Assembly (NCBI RefSeq): GCF_910592395.1
Contig: NC_088309.1
Location: 16,928,599 to 16,992,598 of the forward strand
Source: Lineus longissimus
Taxonomy: Eukaryota > Nemertea > Pilidiophora > Heteronemertea > Lineidae
Reading direction: 5' to 3'
Length of the DNA stretch: 64,000 nucleotides
This document shows, piece after piece, positions 48,198-59,410 of the stretch. Numbering within the stretch: the stretch's first letter is position 1; the number at the start of each line of letters is the position of its first letter. A program made the position numbers and the translations under genes. The notes under the pieces are model-generated. The model saw only the letters and a program-made list of their open reading frames with translations, had not been told where the DNA came from and did no database searches.

Positions 48198-48897
48198 CCC
48201 GTGTTTTTTTGCTAGATGTTCGCCTACCAGTTCAGCGGGGATAAGTGCTTTCTATGGCAACAGGTAATTCTCTCTGATTTGGCAGCCATCTTGGACACCA
48301 TTTTGAATCGTTCAGATTTTTAATGGGTGTCAACGAAAAATTTCCTGAGGAATATTCACCTAGACCCCAACTGATAGCGTAAGTTGTTCCGGGACCTACG
48401 TCATTTGCGAGAACCCGTCAGACGCTTATCATCCCCAACTTGACCTCCGTTGGTTTATTTTAATGTCATTCTTCTTTTCTTCAGTACTATCCCACTCCCA
48501 GAAGGGACTGTAAACTTGACAGCCCCGTGAAATTCTGGCTGCGACTGCTCAACCAAAACGCGGGAACCAATCTGTGGAGCTGATGGTGTAGAGTATTTCT
48601 CAGGGTGCTATGCTGGTTGTGGTGGGATAAGCTACACTGGCACAGGGGACGCTCAAACTAAGGTAGAAGAGAGGTGTTGGCAAGTTCACGGTTACATTTA
48701 ATTTTATTGTGTTCTAATTCAAATTCACCACTCGGCCATTTTATTTCAGAATTTCACCAACTGTGCGTGCATTGCACAAAACGTAGCAAGGAAGGTAGCT
48801 TCAACGAGAGCCGAGCCAGGCTGCTGTCCGACCAACTGTGATTATCTCATTCCATTTCTATTGCTGATGTTTATCATATCATTTGCCATGATATTGC
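48198..48897 (+). pseudogene. SLCO 3' exons 7 (partial), 8 and 9 (partial), unit 3
   Basis: Exon 8 starts at 48486 (CTTCAG|TACTATC). It keeps the PEGTVNLTAP frame but then has the same Cys-to-TGA change as unit 2, so units 2 and 3 share this mutation. Exon 9 (from 48750) is cut at ATGATATTGCC by the deletion. Confidence 0.9.
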
Positions 48898-51471
48898 CTG
48901 AACTAACATACCATACCAGTCGCTAGACAATAATAATGATAATGATAATGATAACAATAATAAGTGTGCGAGGGGAGGAGGATACCACTGACTCTGGATT
49001 TTCGAGGCTGTTTGATCTCAGCCCTCCCGGAGTGGGAGAGACCAGTGTCGGTTTGCAGTATTCTCACCTCGCACACGACACTGAGGAGCCACAGCCACCT
49101 GTCCACACCAACCCAACCCAACGATAAAAGCCCATTCATAGACATCTTAAACTCCTCATTTGAATTGCCAAAGACCCATGTATTTCCGGTTGCTCGGCTC
49201 CTAACGGGTGAAATGGCTTAATTATCACTCATTTGAATGCTTGGTGTGTTGGTGCCTGAGACAGTGTAGGGTGATGGGATGACCAACTGGGTTGGGCGAG
49301 CGAGGTTAGTCGCACAACACATGACCAAGGTCTCCAGTCATATCCCGTGTGGTCGCAGTCTCTCTTCTTGGTCTCCCTCCCCCGGCCTCCCACCCGAGAA
49401 ATGGAATGAGGGGAATCGATCGAAAGGCGTTCGGTCGAGACGGGTCACCATGTTGCGTCAGTGGGGGTGTCTAAACATGAGAGCCCTCCCGCGGACAGAC
49501 GGCTAGTCACCGATGTCTGAGTCACTCACTGTGAGCAAGTGGCTGTGATTGCCATGACTGAGGACGTAGCTGTGTTCACCGTCGTTTCACACCCTCGATC
49601 CCCTTATACCCGAAACTGGTCAAACAAGTTAAGCCAACTGTCCTCCCACATGCGTTGACAATATTTCATACCGATCGCATGTTCTTCTGAACACACGTGA
49701 GCATGGAATTAAGACTCTGGCGCAGTGCATTTCGTCATCCTGATCGTCTCTCCTTATGTACCGGGCGACAAGACGAAGCCGTCCCACTACTGCGCGCGTC
49801 CGGTGTGGAATTGGCTGATGCAATATCTTCTCAAGACATATCAAATAAGTCCATTTTTGCATAAAAAACACAACCCAGCTCCTCATGAATAATTCCCAGA
49901 TAGATATTCAGAACCCTTCCACTCAAAGCTTGTCTCTCGACCGCTTCAACTTTGTGAGTTTCGCCATTCTTTCATTTGTCATCAAGCATTCGTGTCACGT
50001 GTCCAGGTAGGGAATGCCATCGTTCCCGCTGAAGGCGGCTCAGTATGCCGCCAAGTCAGGCAACTGTATTTCTAGTGATGATTACGGCGCGGCCTATCTT
50101 GTCCAAGCGCGAGCAGACGATTATTGCTGCGGAATCAAGAAATAAAGTACAGTCATCACAGTCATCACCATTATCATCAACACTATTCACTTGTCTTCTT
50201 ATCACTTGAGTGATTTCGCGACATCTCCACGTGTTTCTTTCACGGCAAGGTCACCGTCGTTTCGAATGGAACGCGGTTCCTTTGGTCTGAAGTTGAAACG
50301 CAAGTGTTAACGTTGCGCATTCCGCCATGTCAACCCGTTCTGGGCACACTCGAGAAGCATATGACACCCCTGGCGGTGGAAAGGTCAACTAATTGCATCA
50401 CAATCCTGGCGATACAACAATCCCTTTAAATCAGGATCCCTCGTGATTCATCCTCAGACCAATCTCAGGGACCGTGTTGTCCTTGGCCAACACTTGGGTA
50501 TTCTCACCACTCTCACTCAGTAAATTGACCTGTCCGAACCACCTGTCTCTGTTTCTATACAATTAATGCAACGGGCTGCTTCATACATATCTTAACTTTT
50601 TGAGGGAACAAGATAGGGCAGTGACCCTAACCAAGGGAAGCTCGGGAGCCGAGATCTGTGGCGCGGATGAGATCTCTGCCCTTTTTTTCGTGAGGGGGGA
50701 GTAGAAGTGGCGGACTAGCTCGAATGGGTAGAGTCACTGCACTTGGCTAATTTAATAGGACCGAGACGCACTGTGTGTCATAGCACCAAAGAAAATAACG
50801 TTCCATCCAGTATTTTGATGAATGATGAAGGTGGTTTATTAGTAACTTATATTTGAGATGGCTGAAGTTTGTTGTTAGCCAAAAAAAACGTCGAAAAACT
50901 GAGTGCAGAGTGTGTATTATTTCTTTAAGGCGGGTGTTTAAATAACCCAACTCTCGGCAACAGCAGTTGCTAAAAGATCTCTAAGTCTGAAAGAGAGCAA
51001 CCGTCGTCCGGAGCGATATTGTTGCTAGGGTCGTAGTTTAGATTAGTCGTCCAGGAGACGCCCGTGGCCGAGCCGATTGTTGCCTATAGTTGACCTTATT
51101 GTGTCAATACCAACGTCAGCAAAGTATACATATTTACATTAATTAATGTTTACATGTTTATACCATGGCAATAGTAGACTGTTTGTAGTACAACGCTGCA
51201 GATCCCTGACAGGAGAAGCAAGGCTGGATGGAAACGTTAAGAATGACTTGTAACCTAAGGAGGGAGACTGAGGAGTTGCCAGTGGGAAGGTCACCGTGTC
51301 ATGCATGTGGTAATGATTGGCTCAGCTTTAAATCAATGTTTTTTTGAGTCCGAAATATGGTTCATGAATTACAGTGGGATCGAGTGAGACATGTCCATAT
51401 GAATTTCTGACAGTAAGTCTTCACTGAATGAAAAGACACCAATACGTCAATGAGGCTGAGGAACCAGATAA

Positions 51472-52221
51472 TAGAGAGGTTGCGGACCGTCCCCACTCCC
51501 ACTCCCACTCCGAGGTGATTCCATTTTGGCGTATTACGTCATCACTTCACGAGGGATTTCCCCGTCTTGCTCCATGAACTCGGACGATTTTACGAGTTGG
51601 AGGCCGCGTACTCGTAAGTGTTCTCCCACTTGCATTATCTTAGCTTTTAGACATTTAAATCAAGTGACAATGAAGAAGCAATATCCCTTACACACTGTTC
51701 TAGCACGTCACCTAAGTTGTAACAAGATTTTTTGTGTAAAAGACGTAGAAAACTTGTTATTTTTGAAGTGTTCAAAATTGTGTACAACGGCCGTGTACTG
51801 ACTGTGCGTGATATTGGAGGACAGGAAGACTCGCACGTCGTAGGCCTGTCGCCCCAAAATATAGTTTCATGAATGACATTCTGTTCCCCTCTGTACTTTT
51901 TGGATCTAGTTATCTTAGGACTGAAGTAATTCGTAGTTTTACAATAGAAATACGCACATGTTACAGAGGAAACGGCTTTTTACAAGCTGTAAATCACCAA
52001 AATTGTAGAATATTTCGTCTGCTTTATTTACTTTTTCTCGTACGTCGTTAATTTGGTTGATTTCCAGTTTGGCCGTGTGACTCGCAGGCTGGCCGAATGA
52101 CGTCTCCCAACTCGGTTCCCGTTGGTGCGCGCAACCTACTTTTCGAAGTCACGAGTTCCGAGAACGACTCGAGTTGAACTCGGAGTGGGAGTGGGAGTCG
52201 GGACGGTTCGCCACCTCTCTA
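51472..52221. mobile_element. 750-bp DNA-transposon-like element with 43-bp inverted termini
   Basis: Termini TAGAGAGGT...GGACCGTCCCCACTCCC at 51472-51514 and their near-perfect reverse complement at 52179-52221. The matching places at 39.48 kb and 48.17 kb are empty (CCAGATAATGATCAGC), which fixes the insertion point. The ends read TA...TA, so a TA target duplication is possible. A 91-codon open frame inside (51526-51801) has no transposase motif; a non-autonomous element is likely. Confidence 0.82.
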
Positions 52222-52251
52222 TTGATCAGCAATACTGTTAGTTCATAGGTT

Positions 52252-53935
52252 CCCGTGCTTTCTATGGCAACAGGTAGTTTCTCTCTGATTGGCTGTCATC
52301 TTGGACACCATTTTGAATCGTTCAGATTTTTAATGTGTGTAACGAAAAATTTCCTGAGGAATATTCACCTAGACCCCAACTGATAGCGTAAGTTATTCCG
52401 GGACCTACGTCATTTGCGAGAATCCGTCAGACGCTTATCATCCCCAACTTGACCTCCGTTGGTTTATTTCAATGTCATTCTTCTTTTCTTCAGTACTATC
52501 CCACTCCCAGAAGGGACTGTAAACTTGACAGCCCCGTGCAATTCTGGCTGCGACTGCTCAACCAAATTAAACGCAGGAACCAATCTGCGGAGCTGATGGA
52601 GTAGAATATTTCTCAGGGTGCTATACTGGTTGCGGTGGGATAAGCTACACTGGCACAGGGGACGCTCAAACTAAGGTAGAAGAGAGGTTTCGCAAGTTCA
52701 CGATTACATTTAATTTTATTGTGTTCTGATTCGATTTACCACTCGGCCATTTTATTTCAGAATTTCACCAATTGTGCGTGCATTGCACAAAACGTAGCAA
52801 GGAAGGTAGCTTCTACGACTGCCGAGCCAGGTCGCTGTCCGACCAACTGTGATTATCTCATTCCATTTCTATTGCTGATGTTTATCATATCATTTGCCAT
52901 GATATTGCCGCTGACGCCAGTGGTTACTGTCACTTTAAGGTAGGTAACTCGGATGTGATTTCGCACATCCCTTCCACTTACCAATGTATGTCTTTGCTCA
53001 GTGTATCAGCCGCATCAACACCCCTGGCCAAGGTGTGGAAGCGACACTGATAAAAGTCTCGCCGTGCTGTATTATAGCTTTCCCCCTGGCACTACCAGAG
53101 GTGACAAAATTGAATCGCGCCTGTTGTCTTTAATAACGCCCCCTTTCATGGTTCATGTACATGAATTTCCTCCGTGCATATGCTCTTGCCGTGCAATGGG
53201 TTTTCATGAGATTTTTTGGTGAGTTCTCTTTTAAAGCTAACTGTGCACACACAGATCGAGGAAACGACGATGAGCCCTTCCCTCAAGGCGTTGTTGGCCA
53301 CCTAGTCGGGTAGTCGTCGGACCACGCGAGTGCGAATCGCAGGACACTCTTCGGACGCAAAGAAATTCAAATTACAAAATGTAGCTGACTTCTTAGAGAT
53401 GTGCAAGCCAATAGATTGCCTTTTGATTTTGCGGCTTGTCAGCGGTGTCAACACTCGGCAATTTTGCCAAACGCTTCTCCGTTTAGATCCTCATTCGTTT
53501 AGACAAGTGTAATGAATTTTAACTGGTTTTATTTCAGGGAGTTTTCCCGGCCCAATTATCTTCGGGTTGGTGTTGGACAGCTCCTGTATCGTCTGGCAAG
53601 ACCGCTGCGGCGAGCGCGGATCATGTTGGTATTACGACAGCTCCAGAATGGGGTGGACCGTCTTTGCATTCTCCATAGCGTCGGGGATAGCAAGTTTGAT
53701 ATTCATGGCCTTGGCAGTGTACGCTTACAAACCTCCGCCTGGTGAGCAGGACGGCGTGATGATTGAGTCCTCGTCACAATCCAAGAAAACAGGGATGGAA
53801 ATCGGGGATGACGCACAAACTTTTGACAATGATATGAAGGACACTGATTTTGTGAATAATTCTGAAAAAGGTGATGACAGCAGCGTTAAGGGAGAGGACA
53901 ATATGGTATTTTGTCAACGAGTCTTTGATGATTAG
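52252..53935 (+). pseudogene. SLCO 3' exons, unit 4
   Basis: Exon 7 remnant is mostly deleted. Exon 8 (about 52497 on) keeps the Cys that is mutated in units 2 and 3 but has four extra bases (CCAAATTAAACGC against CCAAAACGC), a frameshift. Exon 9 (52761-52940) is open. Exon 10 has lost its acceptor and first codons. Exon 11 (about 53537-53935) is open to near the end, where a missing base changes the last residues to CQRVFDD. Confidence 0.9.
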
Positions 53936-54084
53936 ATGTTCTCCACAAAACGATGTTGGTTATCGTTCGCTTTCAATCCGTTTACTCAATCCACTCTATA
54001 CTCTTAAGCTGGTCGACACGATTAACATGGCACATGTACAGTACGCCTCGGCCTACAAGTGATGGCAACTTGTTTATGACCACG

Positions 54085-54330
54085 TCATTGATTATAATGG
54101 CCTATACGCCGTTCGTAAAAAAAATCTGCATCAATAATCTTGGAGTTTTCTGGTATGAGACATTCGAAGAGGATTTGAATTGAATCATGCGGACATGGTG
54201 GTAGTGGATAGGAGTGTTGCGGCAAAGTTGTTTGTTTCCAAGTTGTAGTAACCACTGGCACTGGTGTTGGTTTTCTTCGGCTCTCTGCCTGCTTCAATGA
54301 CAATGCCGAAGGAAGTCCGTCACATGCCAA
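54085..54330 (-). pseudogene. Remnant of the hypothetical repeat protein, unit 4
   Basis: The C-terminal part (SRRKPTPVPVVTTTWKQTT to ENSKIIDADF) remains, but a deletion joins it directly to SLCO 3' flanking sequence near 54120, removing the end. The N-terminal part seen in units 1 and 2 is replaced by unrelated sequence after 54664. Confidence 0.45.
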
Positions 54331-54394
54331 CTAGGGCATTTCATTACTGTGGCCAGTCAGCCTGGTATTAATAGACCATTTAGAACTTCTCAAG

Positions 54395-54664
54395 TGACAC
54401 CATCTCTGTAACAGGGACTTTGGGCGGGGACACTGGCCCGGGTCCAGGTATTGTTAATGGAGGTGACGGTGTCTTTGGCCCAGGGACTGATGGACGTGTC
54501 ACTGTCTCTTGACCCGGGATTAGATGAGGGGACACTGCCAAGGGACTTGAGGAGGGGATACTGTCCTGGGTCCAGGTATTGTTAATGGAGGTGACGCTGT
54601 TCTTGGTCCAGGGGTTGATGGAGGTTACACCATCTCTTGTATAGGGACTTGGGGAGGTGACACG
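54395..54664. repeat. 36-bp minisatellite, unit 4 copy (about 7 repeats)
   Basis: Same repeat as in units 1 and 2 but much shorter, ending abruptly at about 54664 where unrelated sequence begins. Confidence 0.85.
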
Positions 54665-55170
54665 TATTTCTTTACCAATGGCGATGGACGTGCTTCTGCT
54701 CCGAAAAAGAATACATCCGCTTATACTGCTCAAAAGTGAAGAACTTGACAGCACGCTTTCGTGTCTCGGCTAACCTTTGTAGAAGGAGCCAAACCTACAA
54801 AAATGAAAAAGGATCAACCTTCTAAACAAATATGGACGTTGTTTACATATTCAAACAAACAAAAGGACTTCTAACATAGAGAAGAAACTCATAGCATTTG
54901 GCACCAACATTGGCACTATAACCCTGAACTACCTAAATATCAGGTAGCAAGCATCTTTTTACTGTATACTGTCACCAGTTTTCAACATCAGTTGTCAGCA
55001 TCCTGGCCCCGACTTTGGACCTTCGCCAAGAGTTTTGTATTTGACAAGTTAGACGATGCCATGTGCCCTAAGCACGGACTGCCAGCTAATGATGTCTGTA
55101 GTGAGGGGGTATTAAAAAGTCTGATAATATCAACTATTCTCCTTGGAACAGTACACAGCTCAACAAGAAT
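54665..55170. other. Unit 4-specific sequence, no gene
   Basis: About 0.5 kb with no match to units 1 or 2 and no recognised coding or repeat content. It replaces the start of the hypothetical repeat protein and flanking sequence. Confidence 0.45.
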
Positions 55171-55187
55171 CAATCTGTCTCCGTACC

Positions 55188-55323
55188 CATCCCTCATTTC
55201 TGTATATTTTCTTGAAGTAGTCTGCCACGGAGCTACATCTGTTGGGATCACCCACACCTCGTTGAATCTGAAACCTTGTCTTTATCAGATCCAGGGGATG
55301 TATCAACGATACCTCCACAAAGC
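55188..55323 (-). pseudogene. Orphan SLC25A21-like carrier exon, unit 4 (frame intact)
   Basis: Reads FVEVSLIHPLDLIKTRFQIQ, then GDPNRCSSVADYFKKIYRNE, from GTTTCAG|GC at 55323 to a possible donor near 55187. Unlike unit 1 there is no frameshift. Without other carrier exons it cannot make a transporter. It could only be a remnant, or an exon of a gene whose remaining parts lie outside the window. Confidence 0.65.
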
Positions 55324-55998
55324 CTGAAACAAAGTCCACTTGTTATACCCACTGAGATGAGCCAAACTTGGGGTGGTCCACCAGTTAAAAGGGTCAATGA
55401 GTTTCAGTGAGATGGCCGGATTAGCTTGTACATGTCCATTTAATAGTACTAGAAGAAATGTACGACAAGCAAGTGAATGTTGTCAAAACAAATCTATTTT
55501 TCAATCAAGGTCAAATCTTTTTTGTAATATATATTTTTATTGAGGAACAAATATCAAGATAGACAAATTACATGAAACAGATATTTTTCAGAACACACTT
55601 TACCATTCACCTTTTTTAAATTCTTAATTTTTTCAAAAGATGTTCCCCCATTTGGTTTTTAGCTTTTCCGGTAGTGTATATTGTTCATGCCTTGGACCTC
55701 GATCATCGAATTAGATGTCGGCGGTCATTTATTTCGCTAGATGATATAAAATTCGACTATTTAAGACAAGAATCAGAGCCAAGATAATGTCCCCATGGTC
55801 ATTAAAATGTCACATCCAGGTAGTGTGGTTGACACAACTGCAAATATTTCATGATTGATAGTGTTCTTTGCCTCTCATTAGTGAGGTAAAAACCGCATAG
55901 GCATAAGCACTAGTTTTGATCTTTCGTGATGAAATCATTATTGAAATGTCACATTTTGAGTCTCGTGCATTGAGTCTCGCATAACACCACCTCTCCCG

Positions 55999-58900
55999 TT
56001 ATTTGGTACACACCACGCATGAGAGCTCGTGCCCATCTTTATACGGCTGACATGGAAGAGACCCGCAGCGTCCTTCCACAAGATGCATCTGCGCTCCATC
56101 CTCGTCCTTAGCACCTCCTTCCGTACCTTTCTGAGGTGCATGGTCGACACAGGCATAGGTGTGTTGGGCCTTATGGCCACTGCTTGAGGACATCAGGTAG
56201 CCCCAGTACTCCATGTTCCATCCGGAGATACATTCGTTTGTCCCTGGTATCATCACCTGCAAAGTTAAGACAGAAACTACGTAACACTCCGCACACTGTC
56301 ACAATCAGTTGAATGTCGTTGGATCTTCACAGTGCATGGACGACTCTAAGGTAGTCTCCCAGACGTCCTTTGTTGTCTCTTGGGCCGACTTCGATTGCTT
56401 ACTCTAGGGTAGAGTGCGAGTGCCCGAGCGTGACGTCACCGATGAGGTAATGCGTGCTCTGCGCAGTCGAGTGAGGGGAACAATCGAACGGCCCGCGAGA
56501 ATGGAGTAGCGAATAATCATGGCGGCGCCGAACTTAAATCGTGAGTTTGTGATAAGTTTTTTCCAATTTGACGAGTTACTCCAGCCCCCAGACGGTCAAT
56601 TCCTTGGCAAAACATCGTTCATGTCGCTGCAGGCCTACTTTGAACAAACTGTGTTGTTTAGGCCCTTTCAGTGTCTGAGAACGCATTACAACCGATGTCA
56701 GCTAGCAATCCGATAACTATTGTTCTAGTTCTACTTCATTTAGGGATATTTGGTAACGAACAGAAGAAATACGGCCAAAAACAGGGGGTTTTTTTCATCA
56801 GAAAACGTGCTTACAAGTTGCTGGCAGCCATGATTAATCACGTGTTCTGCGGGTAATTCAAAACCCACTCCTGTGCGGTCCAGGGTAGTCCTCGAGGAAC
56901 TAAGTAGGTCAAATATGACGTCACTCGGGTAGTCACCCGAGCAAAATTCTATGTTCGATTGCTCCCCGAGTCACTCGGGGAGAACTCGAGTAAGCAATCG
57001 AAGTCGGCCTTGGATGTTGTAATGGAAGCCTTCTTCGTTTCATAAGAATAATATTATTAATACGCAGCCGACCACTTACCGAACTAGTTCTCAGCCGGCT
57101 TCTGCAGACGGCACATTGAACGTCAGAATTCGGCAGGTCATTTGGGTTCGAGTTGGTATGCTCGAACAGTTCGTTCACAATAGGTTCCACTTGGAATTCC
57201 ACACCGTATATAAACGACAAGTAATTTTGCACCCCGGCCTTGTGTTTAGCGTATTTTGGATTATCAGTGAGACAGATATATTCACTCCCAGCACCCGTGT
57301 GTGCGTACCAGCCACCAGCAGCAAAACCTGGAAAAAATAAAAAAATATCGCCCAGTGTCATGTGCTGATTTTGCTGATACATTTCGCATTTCAGACTTTG
57401 TATTCATCAATGAGTTTTCCATACTTGTCACCGTCTCTGCAAAATGACACTCCATGTTGGTCTAATATCCCTGCCTCTCTGGCCCAATTTACCGCGACTT
57501 GGCAGTTAACATGTTCGTAGATAATCGACGGGCTTTTGACTGACTTCACTGTCTGGCGTTGGTCACATCGGCCAAAATGAGAACGAGTGTCTCACGAATG
57601 GCACATCCAGTGTAACCCGAATTTCGAAGATACGGGCCCAAAGTTGGTGTCTCACTATCCTTACTTACGTCATGTAAACGTTGTTCCCAATCAAGTGCAT
57701 GAATCTATAATTCGAGAAAAGTTTGTGTGTTTGTTTGTTTGTTTGTGCGCTCATATCTCCCAGACCGAATGGCTGAGCGACCCCAGATTTTGCATGTAGC
57801 ATTTAACGGTCCCGAAAATGTCCTTACGAAGCCCGATTTTCGAATATCCAACTAACATCCGATATAACGCCGTTTATTGGTTTTATCTAACGTTATTCAG
57901 CTTGCCCGCGCGTCACTCCCGACACAGCCTGATCGCGTCACGGCTCCGACGTCAGGATGGGTCTGCTGCCGTCATGACGTCACAATGCGACGTCTCGAGC
58001 CCTGTCACTTCAGTCAAAAGCTTTAGCGCGTTCACACACAGCTTGGTGATCGATTTTTGTTCGATTTCGGAATTAATCAAATTGTGAAAAGAAGGTTTGT
58101 ATTAATGTGACTCGCTCTACCAAAACTAGGCGCTTGTCGCATCTGAACTTGACAGGTTGATACGGACTTGTTGTTCATTTCCCTATTGTAGACCTTTTGT
58201 GAAATCTATTACAAACTGATTTCACAAAACCAAAAGGTCTACAATAGGGAAATGAACAACAAGTCCGTTTCAACCTGTCAAGTTCAGATGCGACAAGCGC
58301 CTAGTTTTGGTAGAGCGGGTCACAATATGACGAATGAAAAAGACTGATGATAGGCCCACTGCTGGCCGGTGGGCGTGTTTAGTATCGGCCTTTTGTGTAC
58401 TGTTCCATTGGCATTGGCCTACTGACATCTCACTTCTTTCTCATCGGTCACTTCATAGAGCAAATGATACTACCCACCTCATTCGGCCTACTACCCACAA
58501 GAGAACATAAAATCAATCACCCGGTGAAAGGCCACTGACTAGGCCAGTGCATGATCTGACAATGATATCAGGCCCAGTCACACACCATTTGGGCCCAGCT
58601 ACTCTGTGTTGAATACAAATAGTTCATTTTGCCTAACCCGCCAAAAAGAAAAAACTAAGAGCCTGTCAAGGCACACGCCAGGGAGTAAACGAATGAAGCA
58701 GACTCGAACAGTCGTTTATCAATACATCACTTGTAGTACACTGAAACTCAGTCTGATGATGGCGGCCACGGGTACAGCGGACTAGTAGTACAGAAAAGAT
58801 ACGGGCCCAAAAGTTGGTGTCTCACTATCCAGAAAACCAGGCAAGACATTTGCAGAAGGGGCCGCCGTCTATAATCTCCCAGCAAGAAAGAGAAGACATA

Positions 58901-59193
58901 AACAAATAGCCTGGACGACGAAACAACCTGTTGATAGCCCACCTACCTTTATAAACTAGGTCTGCCTCATCTGGACACTCGGTTCGACCCCAGCGGATGT
59001 AAGTGGCACCGCCGACTGGCGGGGCTTGGCGGTTGGTCGAGCGTTTCGGACGCGTATTTTCCTCCTCCGCCAGGCCAGCCTGGAACCTCTTCTCGTGTTG
59101 TGTAAACTTGTTGTGGATGATTGCGTTCCATGTGATAAGATCGCAGAGGATGAAAAGAAGGACACCCGTCTTCACTGATTCACGACTCGCCAT
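55999..59193 (-). CDS. Short-chain collagen C4-like protein, copy 3
   Basis: Exons 59193-58947, 57327-57080 and 56256-55999, 250 aa, same phases as copies 1 and 2, all splice sites kept. Substitutions include FILCDLI, TQHEK, GLAEEE, NECISGW, SSSGHKAQ and GAQMHLVEG; the domain cysteines, the RWGR Trp and the TRPKRS cleavage-like site are retained. Both introns have been enlarged by insertions (57661-58796 in intron 1, 56383-57009 in intron 2) that spare the exons. The most diverged of the three copies yet still open, which suggests continuing constraint. Confidence 0.87.
56383..57009. mobile_element. 627-bp inverted-terminal element with TTG target duplication
   Basis: The 22 bases at 56383-56404, starting GGCCGACTTCGATTGC, are inverted exactly at 56988-57009. 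TTG flanks both ends (56380-56382, 57010-57012), and units 1 and 2 show the empty site (TCTCTTGGATG). A 3-bp duplication and GG-starting termini fit the PIF/Harbinger type. The inner 65-codon frame (56519-56716) has no recognised transposase motif. It sits in intron 2 of C4-like copy 3. Confidence 0.88.
57391..57585 (-). other. Open exon-like stretch in intron 1 of C4-like copy 3
   Basis: About 65 codons open on the minus strand: HFGRCDQRQTVKSVKS, then PSIIYEHVNCQVAVNWARE and GVSFCRDGDKYGKLIDEYKV, followed by a stop. The composition looks protein-like and the frame is longer than in units 1 and 2, which carry an indel here. Family unknown; possibly an alternative terminal exon or a relic. Confidence 0.3.
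57661..58796. mobile_element. 1.14-kb insertion flanked by 33-34-bp direct repeats
   Basis: The string starting AGATACGGGCCCAAA and ending CTCACTATCC occurs at 57628-57660 and again at 58797-58830, while units 1 and 2 have it once. The inserted DNA has a GTTT-rich run (57724-57748) and contains a nested hairpin (58107-58323). There is no coding domain. It may be a retroposed insertion with an unusually long target duplication, or a local duplication with filler. Confidence 0.65.
58107..58323. mobile_element. 217-bp near-perfect hairpin (foldback element)
   Basis: About 95-base arms starting GTGACTCGCTCTACC and ending with its near-complement GGTAGAGCGGGTCAC, with a short central loop (AATCTATTACAAACTGATTT region). 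AAT flanks both sides. It is nested inside the 57661-58796 insertion. Typical of a foldback MITE. Confidence 0.85.
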
Positions 59194-59410
59194 TTTAGGA
59201 TGTTGTTCTGGGCATTAAAGTGCATTTTATGGAGAACACTGCTTTTTTCGAATAAGAACGAGGCCATCTAGATAACATTTCACAATGCCATGTGATTTCC
59301 GGGGAAAAAAAACTAGATCCGGTTGGGTCGTGGATGGTGTGAAGTGATGGGGGCATCTGAACTAATATGCCATACCAGTCGCTAGACAATAATGATAATG
59401 ATAATGATAC

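Larger units (their letters stand above)
48198..52251. repeat. Segmental tandem duplication, unit 3 (internally deleted)
   Basis: Begins like unit 2, then at about 48897 jumps from SLCO exon 9 (ATGATATTGCC) to the microsatellite of the non-coding tail (TGAACTAACATACC). The rest of SLCO, the minisatellite, the carrier exon and the C4-like gene are missing. Its tail contains a 750-bp transposon-like insertion at 51472-52221. Confidence 0.9.
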
